Source of the DNA: SIG480 sp045649265
GTDB lineage: Bacteria; Bacillota; Clostridia; Oscillospirales; JAAYXM01
Reading direction: 5' to 3'
NCBI GenBank assembly: GCA_045649265.1
Contig: JAZRPO010000056.1
Coordinates: forward strand, 1-25,854
DNA length: 25,854 nucleotides
The notes under the pieces were generated by a model that saw only the letters and a program-made list of their open reading frames with translations, had not been told where the DNA came from and searched no databases. Numbering within the stretch: position 1 is the stretch's first letter; every line of letters begins with the position of its first letter. Below are positions 7,832 to 15,348 of this stretch, piece after piece. The position numbers and the translations under genes were made by a program.

Positions 7832-8502
7832 TGCAAGTATATTTTGTTCTTGAGATTATTGAGAGAAAGGATGCGGCAAAGCTTCTTGCAATGCATAAGG
7901 AGATGAATCTGTCTCTTGTTCTCGCAAATCTTGGGAGAGGAACCGCCACGTACGAGCATTTGTCGCTGTATGACCTTGAACCCAGCGAAAAGGCAGTTAT
8001 AGGAACGGTTGCAAGCCGCGAGACGATGCGGAATTTGTTCAGAAGGGCGCGTCAGGATTTTTATATTGATATTCCCGGGCGCGGTATCATAGCTGCGATT
8101 CCGATAAAGAGCGTGGGAGGGCAGCAAACTCTTGCATACCTTACCCAGGATCAGACGGTAGGAGGAGGAAAACCTGATATGAAATTTGAATATGAGCTTA
8201 TTGTAGTAGTGTTTAACGAGGGTTATTCGGATGCCGTCATGGATGCTGCCAGAAGCGCAGGTGCGAGCGGCGGAACGCTTGTCCACGCAAAAGGAGCGGG
8301 GCGCGCGAAAAAAGAAAAGTTTTTTGATGTTTCTCTTGCAGAGGAAAAGGATATGCTTTATATCGTTGCAGAATCAGAAAACAAGGCGGCAATTATGAAA
8401 GCAATAAACGAAAAATGTGGAGACGACACTGCTGTCGGAGCGATTTGCTTCTCGCTTCCTGTTTCTCAGGTAGAAGGGTTGCGCCGCCGCGAGGCAGAAT
8501 AA
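7831..8502 (+). CDS. PII-like signalling protein with two PII-type domains
   Basis: This 223-aa soluble protein looks like two PII (GlnB-like, ferredoxin-fold) domains in one chain. The first is about residues 1-100 (VYFVLEIIERKD... to DIPGRGIIAAIPI). The second is about 120-220 (YELIVVVFNEGYSDAVM, with GAGRAKKEKFF where a PII T-loop region would be, ending GAICFSLPV). Classical PII proteins are single-domain trimers of about 112 aa that bind ATP, ADP and 2-oxoglutarate. The double form here is an inference from the pattern. Translation starts at the ATG at 7831, which overlaps the DUF1538 stop and has GGAGG at 7819-7823. It is the last gene of the two-gene operon and is followed by a strong terminator. 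Confidence 0.85.
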   Translation: MQVYFVLEIIERKDAAKLLAMHKEMNLSLVLANLGRGTATYEHLSLYDLEPSEKAVIGTVASRETMRNLFRRARQDFYIDIPGRGIIAAIPIKSVGGQQTLAYLTQDQTVGGGKPDMKFEYELIVVVFNEGYSDAVMDAARSAGASGGTLVHAKGAGRAKKEKFFDVSLAEEKDMLYIVAESENKAAIMKAINEKCGDDTAVGAICFSLPVSQVEGLRRREAE

Positions 8503-8507
8503 ACAAA

Positions 8508-8537
8508 GAAAACCGGGCTTTTGAAAGCCCGGTTTTT
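8508..8537. terminator. bidirectional terminator between the PII-like gene and cysK
   Basis: A GC-rich stem AAACCGGGCTT/AAGCCCGGTTT with a tiny loop is flanked by an A-rich run on the left and six T on the right. It serves the PII-like gene (ends 8502) and the convergent cysK (ends 8546). Confidence 0.9.
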
Positions 8538-8545
8538 TATATAAA

Positions 8546-9478
8546 TCAAGTGTTGAAAAGCTTCGGAGTGGAGAGATAGCGAGAACCTGAATCCGGGGCG
8601 ATGGCAACGATAAGACTTCCTGCGTTTTCTTCTCTTTTGGCTAAAAGCTCTGCAGCAAAGATGTTTGCACCGGAGGTTATCCCGACAAACGTGCCTTCAA
8701 GACGCGCAAGGTCACGTGTTGCGGAGTATGCATCCTCTGTGGAAACCGTTATGACCTCGTCAAAGCTCTCCATATCAAGAGCCTTCGGAATAAATCCCGC
8801 ACCGATGCCTTGGAGCTTGTGAGAGCCTGCCTTTCCACCCGAAATAACAGGCGAATCGCTCGGCTCAACTGCAATTACCTTTATATCAGGGTTTTTCTTG
8901 TGCAGCGCGCGCCCGATTCCGGAGATTGTTCCGCCACTTCCGACTCCTGCAACAACAATATCAACTTTTCCGTCTGTATCGCGCCAGATTTCCTCTGCAG
9001 TTATTTGCTCATGTATTGCAGGGTTTGCGGGGTTTTCAAACTGATTTGGAATAAAGCTTCCCGAAATTTCGGAGTGAAGCTCTGCCGCTTTTTCTATTGC
9101 GCCCTGCATTCCCAAGTCACCGCTTGTAAGAACAAGCTCTGCACCGTATGACGAGAGAAGAAGCCTGCGCTCCTCGCTCATGGTCTCGGGCATGGTAAGG
9201 ATGACCTTATATCCGCGCGCGGCAGCAACTGCCGCAAGTCCGATGCCCGTGTTTCCGCTTGTCGGCTCAATGATTATGGCGCCCGGGGAGAGAAGCCCTC
9301 GGTTTTCAGCATCAAGAATCATTGCGAGCGCTGCGCGGTCCTTTATGCTTCCGGTGGGGTTTAAATATTCAAGCTTTGCAAGAAGCCGCGCCGGGATGCC
9401 GCGCATCTTTCCAAAGCGGGAAAGCTCAAGAAGCGGGGTGTTGCCGATAAGTGTTTCGATTGAGGTATGAATCTTCAT
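8546..9478 (-). CDS. cysK: cysteine synthase A
   Basis: This cytosolic PLP enzyme converts O-acetylserine and sulfide to cysteine. It is 310 aa, the usual CysK length. Visible motifs are the PLP lysine in NPTGSIKDRAA (Lys46), the substrate loop EPTSGNTGIGLA, the phosphate-binding GVGSGGTISGIG, VEPSDSPVISGG, and the C-terminal PDSGSRYLS. The ATG at 9478 is chosen because GGAG lies 8 bases upstream; the in-frame GTG at 9487 overlaps that ribosome site. It is the last gene of the nadE-ydcF-like-cysK unit, with an 11-base gap to the preceding stop. No CysE or CymR operator is evident in the window. Confidence 0.95.
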   Translation of the reverse strand: MKIHTSIETLIGNTPLLELSRFGKMRGIPARLLAKLEYLNPTGSIKDRAALAMILDAENRGLLSPGAIIIEPTSGNTGIGLAAVAAARGYKVILTMPETMSEERRLLLSSYGAELVLTSGDLGMQGAIEKAAELHSEISGSFIPNQFENPANPAIHEQITAEEIWRDTDGKVDIVVAGVGSGGTISGIGRALHKKNPDIKVIAVEPSDSPVISGGKAGSHKLQGIGAGFIPKALDMESFDEVITVSTEDAYSATRDLARLEGTFVGITSGANIFAAELLAKREENAGSLIVAIAPDSGSRYLSTPKLFNT

Positions 9479-9489
9479 TTTAAACACTC

Positions 9490-10224
9490 CTAAATAAAGA
9501 AAAGATATGCCTTTACAAGTGCAAAAGCCTCGCGGAGAAGGTAGTTTACAAAAAGAAACGGAAGGCTTGTTTTTGCCGAGAGCATAACCGGTGAAAATCC
9601 GGCGTTTTCCGCTAGAAGCCTTGAACGGTACATGTGGTAATCACTAGAAATAACCGCAATGCTGCCGCCTCCGCGTTCATTTATAATTTCAAGCGAGCGA
9701 AGCATATTTTCGTTTGTGTTTCCCGACTTGTCCTCTTCTATAATTCTATCGTGAGAAATTCCCTTTTGAGTGAGATACTTTTTCATTGCATAAGCCTCGG
9801 ACACTGTTTCGTCTTTTCCCTGAGAGCCGCTGACGATTGCAACGCTATCGGGAAATTCTTCGAGATAATCATATGCCCTTAAAAGACGGTCTGAAAGCGT
9901 GCGTGAGGGTGCATCCTTCCGAAGCCCCGCACCAAGAATCACAACATAGTCACAAGCGACAGCCTCATCCCCGTTAAGGTCGGAGACGACAATTCCGCAC
10001 AATACAGATACAAAAAGGACCCCTACAATCATAAGTGCGGTAAGGCTTCTTTTTGCAACTCGCCATTTCTTTTCGTCGCGCTCTGCGGCAGCTGCCATGA
10101 AGGCAAAGTAGCCGGCAGGGACAAGAAGCAGCTTTCCCGAAAACCGATAGCTTATGAAGATGCAAATGAGGACAAGCGCGGCTATGAGGCAGATAGCCGA
10201 AAGAAGTGTAAATGTTTTTTTCAT
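9490..10224 (-). CDS. YdcF/SanA-family (DUF218) membrane protein
   Basis: This 244-aa protein has about three N-terminal hydrophobic segments within the first 85 residues, then a DUF218 domain (about 90-235) likely placed outside the membrane. Family marks are VVILGAGLRKDAPSRTL, VSGSQGKDETVSEAYAM, the EDKSGNTNENM block and SSDYHMYRSRL. DUF218 proteins (YdcF, SanA, ElyC) are tied to envelope functions in other bacteria, and their exact chemistry is not settled. The gene starts 6 bases after nadE ends, with no strong ribosome site, so it is probably translated by coupling. It lies between nadE and cysK in one transcript; no functional link to either is obvious. Confidence 0.9.
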   Translation of the reverse strand: MKKTFTLLSAICLIAALVLICIFISYRFSGKLLLVPAGYFAFMAAAAERDEKKWRVAKRSLTALMIVGVLFVSVLCGIVVSDLNGDEAVACDYVVILGAGLRKDAPSRTLSDRLLRAYDYLEEFPDSVAIVSGSQGKDETVSEAYAMKKYLTQKGISHDRIIEEDKSGNTNENMLRSLEIINERGGGSIAVISSDYHMYRSRLLAENAGFSPVMLSAKTSLPFLFVNYLLREAFALVKAYLFFI

Positions 10225-10230
10225 ATCGCT

Positions 10231-10971
10231 TTACTTTTTATATGGGTCGGAAAAAACCGCAGGCATTTTCCGCTTATGCTCGCTTCTGCTGTGAAAACGG
10301 TTGATTATTGCAAGGTCGGCATCGCTTGCCTGCCCTGTAAGAAGAAATTTATCAATGCTCGCGTAGGAGATTCCCATTTCCTTTTCATCGGTCTGCCCGT
10401 CAAAAAGCCCGCCTGACGGAGCCTTTTCGATAATAGAGGCCGGAGCTTTCAGAAAACGGAGAAATTCGTAGATCTCAGTAACGGTGAGGTCGTATATAGG
10501 GTTAAAGTCAGATGCGCCGTCACCGTGCTTTGTAAAATATCCCATATACGTTTCGCTTCGGTTGCCTGTCCCTGCAACGAGGCGGTTTTCTGTTGCGGCA
10601 ATGGTGTAGAGCGTTGTCATCCGAAGACGGGGCGCAATATTTGCAAGAGCCATATGGTTAAGCTCTCCCATCCCGTCAAGAGAAGAAAGTAGAGCATCTC
10701 TCACGGAGGTGAGGTCAACCGTTCGCGTTTCGATGCCGAACTGCTTTGCAACTGCAAGAGCATCATCCATATCCTCGCCGTAGTTCCGTTTTGAGTGGCA
10801 GGGCATCTGGATACCTACGGTATTATCGCACGCCTTTTTACAGAGGATACTGACAAGCGCACTGTCCTTTCCGCCGCTATTGCCGAAAACAATGCCCGAA
10901 GCGCCGCTTTCTCTGAGCAGCTTCTGTATAAATTCAACTCTTTTTTCAAGCTCGTATTTATAATCTCTCAT
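10231..10971 (-). CDS. nadE: NH3-dependent NAD synthetase
   Basis: This enzyme makes the last step of NAD synthesis, amidating deamido-NAD with ATP and ammonia. At 246 aa it is the short form without the glutaminase domain. Marks are the PP-loop GNSGGKDSAL (residues 30-39), ANIAPRLRMTTLY, AGTGNRSETYMGYFTKHGDG and a PSGGLFDGQTDE segment. The ATG at 10971 (MRDYKYEL) is preferred over an upstream in-frame start because AGAGGA sits about 11 bases before it and the promoter -10 box lies at 11005-11010, inside the longer frame. It is the first gene of a minus-strand unit with the YdcF-like gene and cysK. Confidence 0.93.
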   Translation of the reverse strand: MRDYKYELEKRVEFIQKLLRESGASGIVFGNSGGKDSALVSILCKKACDNTVGIQMPCHSKRNYGEDMDDALAVAKQFGIETRTVDLTSVRDALLSSLDGMGELNHMALANIAPRLRMTTLYTIAATENRLVAGTGNRSETYMGYFTKHGDGASDFNPIYDLTVTEIYEFLRFLKAPASIIEKAPSGGLFDGQTDEKEMGISYASIDKFLLTGQASDADLAIINRFHSRSEHKRKMPAVFSDPYKK

Positions 10972-11004
10972 CCGAAAAAACGTCCTCTCTGTGATTATAA
11001 AAAT

Positions 11005-11033
11005 ATTATAGCACCGCAAGTAAAAAATATCAA
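11005..11033 (-). promoter_or_regulatory. sigma-A-type promoter of the nadE operon
   Basis: On the minus strand TTGATA (11028-11033), 17 bases, then a consensus TATAAT (11005-11010). The predicted start gives a leader of about 27 bases before the nadE ATG. Confidence 0.8.
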
Positions 11034-11124
11034 TTATAAAGCAAATAAAAAGAAACAAAGCCGCAAGGCAGGCCTAATGTTTAAAAACAGGTGAAAAGTG
11101 GAAAAATGCAAGCGGGTGATTTTT

Positions 11125-11679
11125 TTGAAAAAGCTTGTGGCTTTGATTTTTTCTCTGGCAGTATTGCTCGTTTATCCTTCTTGTGAAGCCGCAATCCCGC
11201 AGGATTTTTATTTAGACGGCGATGTTAAAGAAGCAGCGGGTTTTTCTCGCATACTCCCGAACACTTTAAGGGCAGAGCTGTTTGAGGGGGAGAGCGTTGA
11301 AGTTTTTGCAGAGCTGTTTCCCGGAGAAACTCAAAATGAGAGTTTTATATGGGAGCTAAAACAGAAAAACGGTGTCGTTTCAATATATCCCAACAGGGAG
11401 AGATGTACGCTCCTTGCAAACCGAGAGGGAAGCGAGACAATAGTGATAAGGCTTTCGGGCACAAGTGTTTCTGAGAGTGCGGAAATTGACGTGGTGGTTT
11501 TAAAAAAACCTGAGATCAGACAGCGGTCATTTGAAGAAGAAAATGTAAAGAGTGAGGAAAGCAAAGTTCTTTTGGAAAAAGCTTTTTCAGCAATAATTTA
11601 TGGACTGATTACAATAGCTATTGCTCTCCTTGGTGCAGTTATGATTTTTTTGATAAAGAAAGGGAGGCGCGATAAATGA
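11125..11679 (+). CDS. membrane-anchored extracytoplasmic protein, function unknown
   Basis: This protein of about 184 aa has a signal-peptide-like start (MKKLVALIFSLAVLL), a Cys at about residue 20 in a poor lipobox (Tyr-Pro-Ser-Cys), and an Ig-like, beta-rich middle (about 40-135) that alternates short hydrophobic strands. An acidic linker follows, then a C-terminal membrane helix (about 157-177) ending in basic residues. It is therefore tethered with its bulk outside the cell. I chose the TTG at 11125, preceded by GGTGA at 5 bases, because it gives a clean signal peptide; a GTG at 11098 with AGGTGA just upstream is an alternative. The last codon and stop overlap the next ATG by four bases (ATGA), coupling it to the TauE-like pair. 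I do not recognise a named family. Confidence 0.7.
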   Translation: MKKLVALIFSLAVLLVYPSCEAAIPQDFYLDGDVKEAAGFSRILPNTLRAELFEGESVEVFAELFPGETQNESFIWELKQKNGVVSIYPNRERCTLLANREGSETIVIRLSGTSVSESAEIDVVVLKKPEIRQRSFEEENVKSEESKVLLEKAFSAIIYGLITIAIALLGAVMIFLIKKGRRDK

Positions 11680-12035
11680 GAGAAAAAACAAAGTACGCAT
11701 TTGCCGGGATATGCGCAGGAATCGCCAACGGGCTTTTCGGAGCGGGCGGAGGAATGTTTCTTGTCCCGATGTTCTGCACATTGGCAGGAATGGAGGAAAA
11801 ACGTGCATTTGCAACCTCACTTGCAGTAATTCTTCCGCTTTCTGCAATATCCTGCGGTGTCTATCTCTTCAAAGGTGAGTTTGATTTTCTCCGCGCGCTT
11901 CCGTTTATTCTCGGCGGAACTCTTGGCGGCTTTCTCGGCGGGAAAATTTTCAAAAAGGTTTCGGGAAAAATGCTGAGAATTGCGCTTCTGCTTTTCATCA
12001 TATATGGCGGGCTACGCCTGCTGTTTGATTTTTGA
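11676..12035 (+). CDS. half-size TauE/SafE-family permease, first half-protein
   Basis: This 119-aa protein has about four membrane segments. It carries the glycine-rich signature GLFGAGGGMFLVPM of the TauE/SafE (TSUP) family, whose members move sulfite, sulfoacetate and other sulfur or organic anions. Typical family proteins are about 250 aa and contain two such repeats; this one holds a single repeat. It starts inside the previous gene's stop (ATGA overlap) and is followed 7 bases later by a second half-size gene. A heteromeric transporter made of the two halves is the natural inference. The reading frame is intact, so this is not simply a recent frameshift. Confidence 0.85.
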   Translation: MREKTKYAFAGICAGIANGLFGAGGGMFLVPMFCTLAGMEEKRAFATSLAVILPLSAISCGVYLFKGEFDFLRALPFILGGTLGGFLGGKIFKKVSGKMLRIALLLFIIYGGLRLLFDF

Positions 12036-12042
12036 GGTGAAT

Positions 12043-12417
12043 ATGGTGCAGATTATAATAAATTTTGCAATCGGTGCTGTGACAGGGATTATAACAGGCT
12101 TTGGGATCGGAGGAGGAACGCTTCTCGTGCTGTATCTTACGCTTTTCGGAGGATACAGTCAGGTCGAGGCACAGGGAATAAATCTTGTGTATTTCATCCC
12201 GTGCGCCGCCGTTGCACTTTTCTCACATATAAAAAACAAAAGGGTGGACCGTACGGCTGCAATATATTCGGGAGGATTTGGCACACCTGCGGCACTCATA
12301 TCGGCATTTATCGCCGCCGGGCTTGAGACGAAAACGCTCTCTCGCTTTTTCGGAGCATTTTTAATTTTAGTTGCTGCATCGGAAATATATTCCCTCTGCA
12401 AGAGAAAGAGGAAATAA
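12043..12417 (+). CDS. half-size TauE/SafE-family permease, second half-protein
   Basis: This 124-aa membrane protein has about four helices and the matching signature GFGIGGGTLLVLYLTLF, followed by QGINLVYFIPCA as in the TauE/SafE family. The ATG at 12043 has GAGGTG just upstream, overlapping the stop of the first half-protein. It ends in a basic tail (KRKRK) and is followed by a long hairpin. Together with the preceding gene it makes one full-length TSUP transporter equivalent. Substrate is unknown; the nearby sulfur genes metY and cysK are on other transcripts, so a sulfur role would be speculation. Confidence 0.85.
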   Translation: MVQIIINFAIGAVTGIITGFGIGGGTLLVLYLTLFGGYSQVEAQGINLVYFIPCAAVALFSHIKNKRVDRTAAIYSGGFGTPAALISAFIAAGLETKTLSRFFGAFLILVAASEIYSLCKRKRK

Positions 12418-12458
12418 AAAGCTACGGCATTCGGTATCGCCGAATGCCGTAGTCTGAG
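12417..12458. terminator. bidirectional hairpin terminator
   Basis: A perfect 13-bp stem CTACGGCATTCGG/CCGAATGCCGTAG (12422-12434 with 12440-12452) has a 5-base loop. The A run on its left gives a good T tract for the minus-strand cyclophilin (ends 12461). The plus-strand side has a weaker GAGTTTTATT tail for the TauE-like gene. Confidence 0.82.
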
Positions 12459-12460
12459 TT

Positions 12461-12931
12461 TTATTCTATTGTTACGCTTTTTATAACGACCGGAGTAATC
12501 GGCTTGTCGGAGAAATCGGTGTCAACCGATGCAATTTCATCAACAACGTCGATTCCCTCACAAACCTTGCCGAAAGCGGCATACTGCCCGTCAAGGTGCG
12601 GAGCATCCTGATGCATAATAAAGAACTGGCTTCCTGCGGAATTCGGCATCATTGAGCGTGCCATGGAGATTACGCCGCGAGTGTGTTTGAGCGGATTATC
12701 AACACCGTTGGATTTAAACTCACCTTTTATTGTATGGCCGGGGCCACCTGTTCCTGTTCCGAGGGGGCATCCGCCCTGAATCATAAAGCCTGCAATTACG
12801 CGATGAAAGGTGAGCCCGTCATAGAAGCCGTCACGAACGAGCTTTTCAAAGTTTTCGCAGGTAATGGGAGCGGCTGACTTATCAAGCTCAACTTTAATTT
12901 TCTTTCCGTTTTCCATTTCAAAAACGATCAT
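12461..12931 (-). CDS. cyclophilin-type peptidyl-prolyl cis-trans isomerase
   Basis: This 156-aa cytosolic cyclophilin catalyses cis-trans isomerisation of prolyl bonds to help folding. The full short-cyclophilin set is present: FHRVIAGFMIQGG, GTGGPGHTIKGEF, RGVISMARSM, NSAGSQFFIMH and LDGQYAAFGKV. The active-site Arg in FHRV and the Gln and Phe of SQFF are intact. The ATG at 12931 is preceded by GGAGG about 11 bases upstream; an upstream in-frame ATG gives a non-conserved 14-residue extension that overlaps the promoter area. No signal peptide is seen. It has its own promoter within the end of tspO. Confidence 0.95.
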   Translation of the reverse strand: MIVFEMENGKKIKVELDKSAAPITCENFEKLVRDGFYDGLTFHRVIAGFMIQGGCPLGTGTGGPGHTIKGEFKSNGVDNPLKHTRGVISMARSMMPNSAGSQFFIMHQDAPHLDGQYAAFGKVCEGIDVVDEIASVDTDFSDKPITPVVIKSVTIE

Positions 12932-12964
12932 AATAATACTCCTCCGTAAAATAGGTATGAGATT

Positions 12965-12992
12965 ATTATACACGTTTTATCGGAAAAGTCAA
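12965..12992 (-). promoter_or_regulatory. sigma-A-type promoter of the cyclophilin gene
   Basis: On the minus strand TTGACT (12987-12992), 16 bases, then TATAAT (12965-12970). The -35 box overlaps the last codons of tspO, so the cyclophilin can be expressed apart from the upstream genes. Confidence 0.72.
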
Positions 12993-13447
12993 TTTGTAAG
13001 GCAAATAAAAAGGTTTAAATACCCCGCGATAATAAGCCAGATACAATAGGGAATCTGCAAAAGCCCTGCGGCCTTATCAACTCGGTAAAACTTGATTGTC
13101 ATGAGTACGACAACTGCAAAGAGAATTAAAAGCCAGATGAATGCAAAGCAGAATGCACGCATATTGAAGAAAATGATGCTCCAGAAAAAGTTAAAGAACA
13201 GATTGATTCCGAAAACCGGGATTGCATCGGATTCGGGATTTTTGAGATAAACTCTCGCCGCGCCTATTCCCATAAGAATATAGAGAACGGTCCATACTAT
13301 CGGGAAAACGATTGCAGGCGGAGCGAGCGGAGGCTTTTCAACAGAATCAAAGATGTTCATGCTGTTTCTTGTGAGAAAAGCAGAAAGTCCGCCCACTGCA
13401 AGAGAAATAAGTATAAAGGTTAAATATGCTTTCACTTTTTTGCTCAT
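12989..13447 (-). CDS. tspO: TspO/MBR-family membrane protein
   Basis: This 152-aa protein has five hydrophobic segments typical of the TspO/peripheral benzodiazepine receptor family, which binds porphyrins and other tetrapyrroles or sterol-like ligands. Marks are the loop KPPLAPPAIVFPIVWTVLY after helix 1 and the NLFFNFFWSIIFF helix. The protein has fewer Trp than many homologues (one each in VWTV, FWSI, IWLL and IWLI). The start has AGGAGG 7 bases upstream. It lies 53 bases downstream of the ATP-grasp pair on the same strand with no terminator between, so it may be co-transcribed. Confidence 0.92.
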   Translation of the reverse strand: MSKKVKAYLTFILISLAVGGLSAFLTRNSMNIFDSVEKPPLAPPAIVFPIVWTVLYILMGIGAARVYLKNPESDAIPVFGINLFFNFFWSIIFFNMRAFCFAFIWLLILFAVVVLMTIKFYRVDKAAGLLQIPYCIWLIIAGYLNLFICLTN

Positions 13448-13500
13448 AATATAATCAACCTCCTGAAATATGATATGTCAGAAGGTCAAAAATTATGTAA

Positions 13501-14307
13501 TCAGCGATTTGCTTTTTCAATTATATGTTCGAGATGAAGACGAACTATGTCAATATCGTGTGTGGCATAGAGCATGCGTGAGCCGACAACGTCTTCAATT
13601 TCATTTATAACAGGTCGGCCCTCATGATACATAATATCAATTCCGCAGAGAGAAAAGTCAAAGAGCTTGCAAACCGAAGTAACAAGAGCATCCTCTTCTG
13701 ATGTCAGCTTCTTCGGAGTGACCGCACCGCCGAGAGAAAAGTTGCTGCGGAAGTCGCTTTCCGACGTGCGGAGCACTGCTGCAACAGGCCTTCCGCCGAG
13801 AATATAAACGCGCATATCGCGCCCCAGCTGCGTTGCGAGAGGCTGGATAACGTATTCATCGGGGAAAATCTTCCGCCTGGCCTCCGCATATTCCTCGTTG
13901 CTGTTTATAAGCATAACATTCTTACCGCCGTGGCCGCAGCAGGGCTTGATTACCACGGGGAACGACTCAATCACGGGGGGATTATCCTCGCTCTTTGCCG
14001 AAATCCAGGGGATTACCGGAATGCCGTTTTCGTGGAGATATTCATATGTGCGCGCTTTGTTGTTGCAGATTGATGAAACGTGGTAATTGTTAAACGCGGG
14101 GATCCCGCGAGCCTCAATTTCCTTTGTAATATCAGGGCGCATTGCCCGGATTATCGCAAAATCAGGGTTGGTGGAAGGGAGAGGCTGCTCATCGCAAATG
14201 ATGGTGGAAAAGGAAACCCCAAGCTCCTTGCCGTGCTTTTTGTGGAGGTCGATATAACCTTGGTTGCGATTTGCGCCCTCTCTTTCATATACAAGCCAAG
14301 CTTTCAT
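13501..14307 (-). CDS. RimK-like ATP-grasp ligase, second of a pair
   Basis: This 268-aa ATP-grasp protein of the RimK type is expected to activate a carboxylate as acyl phosphate and join it to an amine. It has an N-terminal domain with NNYHVSSICNNKARTYEYL, an ATP-binding strand FPVVIKPCCGHGGKNVML (about residues 114-131), QPLATQLGRDMRVYILG, and a metal region INEIEDVVGSRM near residue 240. RimK-like enzymes usually have Glu-x-Asn at that metal site; here it reads Glu-Ile-Glu. Its start follows the stop of the first ligase by 7 bases, with AGGTGA as ribosome site overlapping that stop. Substrates cannot be told from sequence: glutamate or another amino acid added to a small molecule or peptide is typical. 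Confidence 0.85.
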   Translation of the reverse strand: MKAWLVYEREGANRNQGYIDLHKKHGKELGVSFSTIICDEQPLPSTNPDFAIIRAMRPDITKEIEARGIPAFNNYHVSSICNNKARTYEYLHENGIPVIPWISAKSEDNPPVIESFPVVIKPCCGHGGKNVMLINSNEEYAEARRKIFPDEYVIQPLATQLGRDMRVYILGGRPVAAVLRTSESDFRSNFSLGGAVTPKKLTSEEDALVTSVCKLFDFSLCGIDIMYHEGRPVINEIEDVVGSRMLYATHDIDIVRLHLEHIIEKANR

Positions 14308-14314
14308 GCTAAAA

Positions 14315-15178
14315 TCACCTGCAATTATTTATTATATGCTGAGCTATAAGCCCGGCAAGATTAACTCCGGTACAGTCAAACGTGCTTTTAAAGTGAGCAT
14401 TTGAATTGATCTCGCAGAGCAAGGGGCCGTCTTTCCCGAAGAGAATATCTACCCCTGCAAACGAAAGCCCTAGCCTGCGGGAAGCCTCCTCGGCAAGCTC
14501 AATTTCGGCTGCTGTCGGCGTATATGGAAGAGTGAGTCCGCCGAGAGTAACGTTTGAGCGAAAATCATCCGTGCCACTTTCTCTCAGCATAGCTGATGAG
14601 ACCTTATGGCCGACAACATTTATTCTGATATCGCGCCCGGCGCTTTCCGAGATAAATTTCTGGAAAATCAGCGGAACACGCTCGTGAGCCTTCGTTATTT
14701 CAAAAAGCTCATCACGGTTCTTCGCAAGATATACCTGTGCGCCAAAAGAACCGAAGCACTCCTTTATAACTATCGGATAGCCGAGCTTTTTTTCTACATC
14801 GTTAAGAAAGGACAGGTCAGAAAATCCGATGTTCGGAAACGTCATCGGTGCAATATATGTTTCGGGCATGGGAAGCCCGCGGAGCCGCATATGCATTTTT
14901 GCCTTGTTGTCGCAGATTTCGATGCTTTTTGAGGAGTTAAAGACAGGGATTCCGCATTCCTCAAAGCGGCGGGCAAGGAGAATGTCTTTGTCCCAGAACA
15001 GGACAAAATCCGGCTTTTGCGGGAGCGGGAGACTGAGGTTTACATCGCTTATAAAATCTGCATTGGTGCAGAGGGAAAGCTTTGCCCCCGCAGCTTCAAA
15101 GGCAAGCCTTAAACGAGAGTATATATCTAAAAATTTGGATGTGTTAAGGAATTTATTGACAACAAGAATTCCGTTCAT
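14315..15178 (-). CDS. RimK-like ATP-grasp ligase, first of a pair
   Basis: This 287-aa RimK-type ATP-grasp ligase is related to its downstream neighbour. Marks are FNSSKSIEICDNKAKMHMRL (as in RimK and LysX-like enzymes), the ATP-binding GYPIVIKECFGSFGAQVYL, a GRDIRINVVG strand, DFRSNVTLGG, and a canonical metal motif CEINSNAHF near residue 260. The paired FRSN...LGG segment is shared with the second ligase, which supports a common origin by duplication. The ATG at 15178 is chosen because GGGAG lies 8 bases before it; an in-frame TTG at 15193 overlaps that site. It opens a minus-strand unit under an extended -10 promoter. No precursor peptide or amino-group carrier gene is seen beside the pair. 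Confidence 0.87.
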   Translation of the reverse strand: MNGILVVNKFLNTSKFLDIYSRLRLAFEAAGAKLSLCTNADFISDVNLSLPLPQKPDFVLFWDKDILLARRFEECGIPVFNSSKSIEICDNKAKMHMRLRGLPMPETYIAPMTFPNIGFSDLSFLNDVEKKLGYPIVIKECFGSFGAQVYLAKNRDELFEITKAHERVPLIFQKFISESAGRDIRINVVGHKVSSAMLRESGTDDFRSNVTLGGLTLPYTPTAAEIELAEEASRRLGLSFAGVDILFGKDGPLLCEINSNAHFKSTFDCTGVNLAGLIAQHIINNCR

Positions 15179-15214
15179 ATCAACATCTCCCAAGCAGTAG
15201 TCAGGTTAAGGTAA

Positions 15215-15243
15215 AGTATAACATAAAAAAAACTTGCACGCAA
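15215..15243 (-). promoter_or_regulatory. promoter of the ATP-grasp operon
   Basis: On the minus strand TTGCGT (15238-15243), 17 bases, then TATACT (15215-15220) with a TG at the extended -10 position. It is divergent from, and close to, the apbE promoter. Confidence 0.65.
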
Positions 15244-15274
15244 TCAGGAAAGAGGGGGTTTTTAGTCAAATTCC

Positions 15275-15304
15275 TTGAAAAAAAGAGAGATATTGTGTTA
15301 TAAT
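15275..15304 (+). promoter_or_regulatory. sigma-A-type promoter of apbE
   Basis: TTGAAA (15275-15280), 18 bases, then a consensus TATAAT (15299-15304). The predicted leader before the apbE ATG at 15349 is about 38 bases and carries AAGGAA near the start codon. Confidence 0.75.
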
Positions 15305-15348
15305 GATAAATAAAGTAATATTCAAAACTGTCAGAAGGAAAGTATAAA

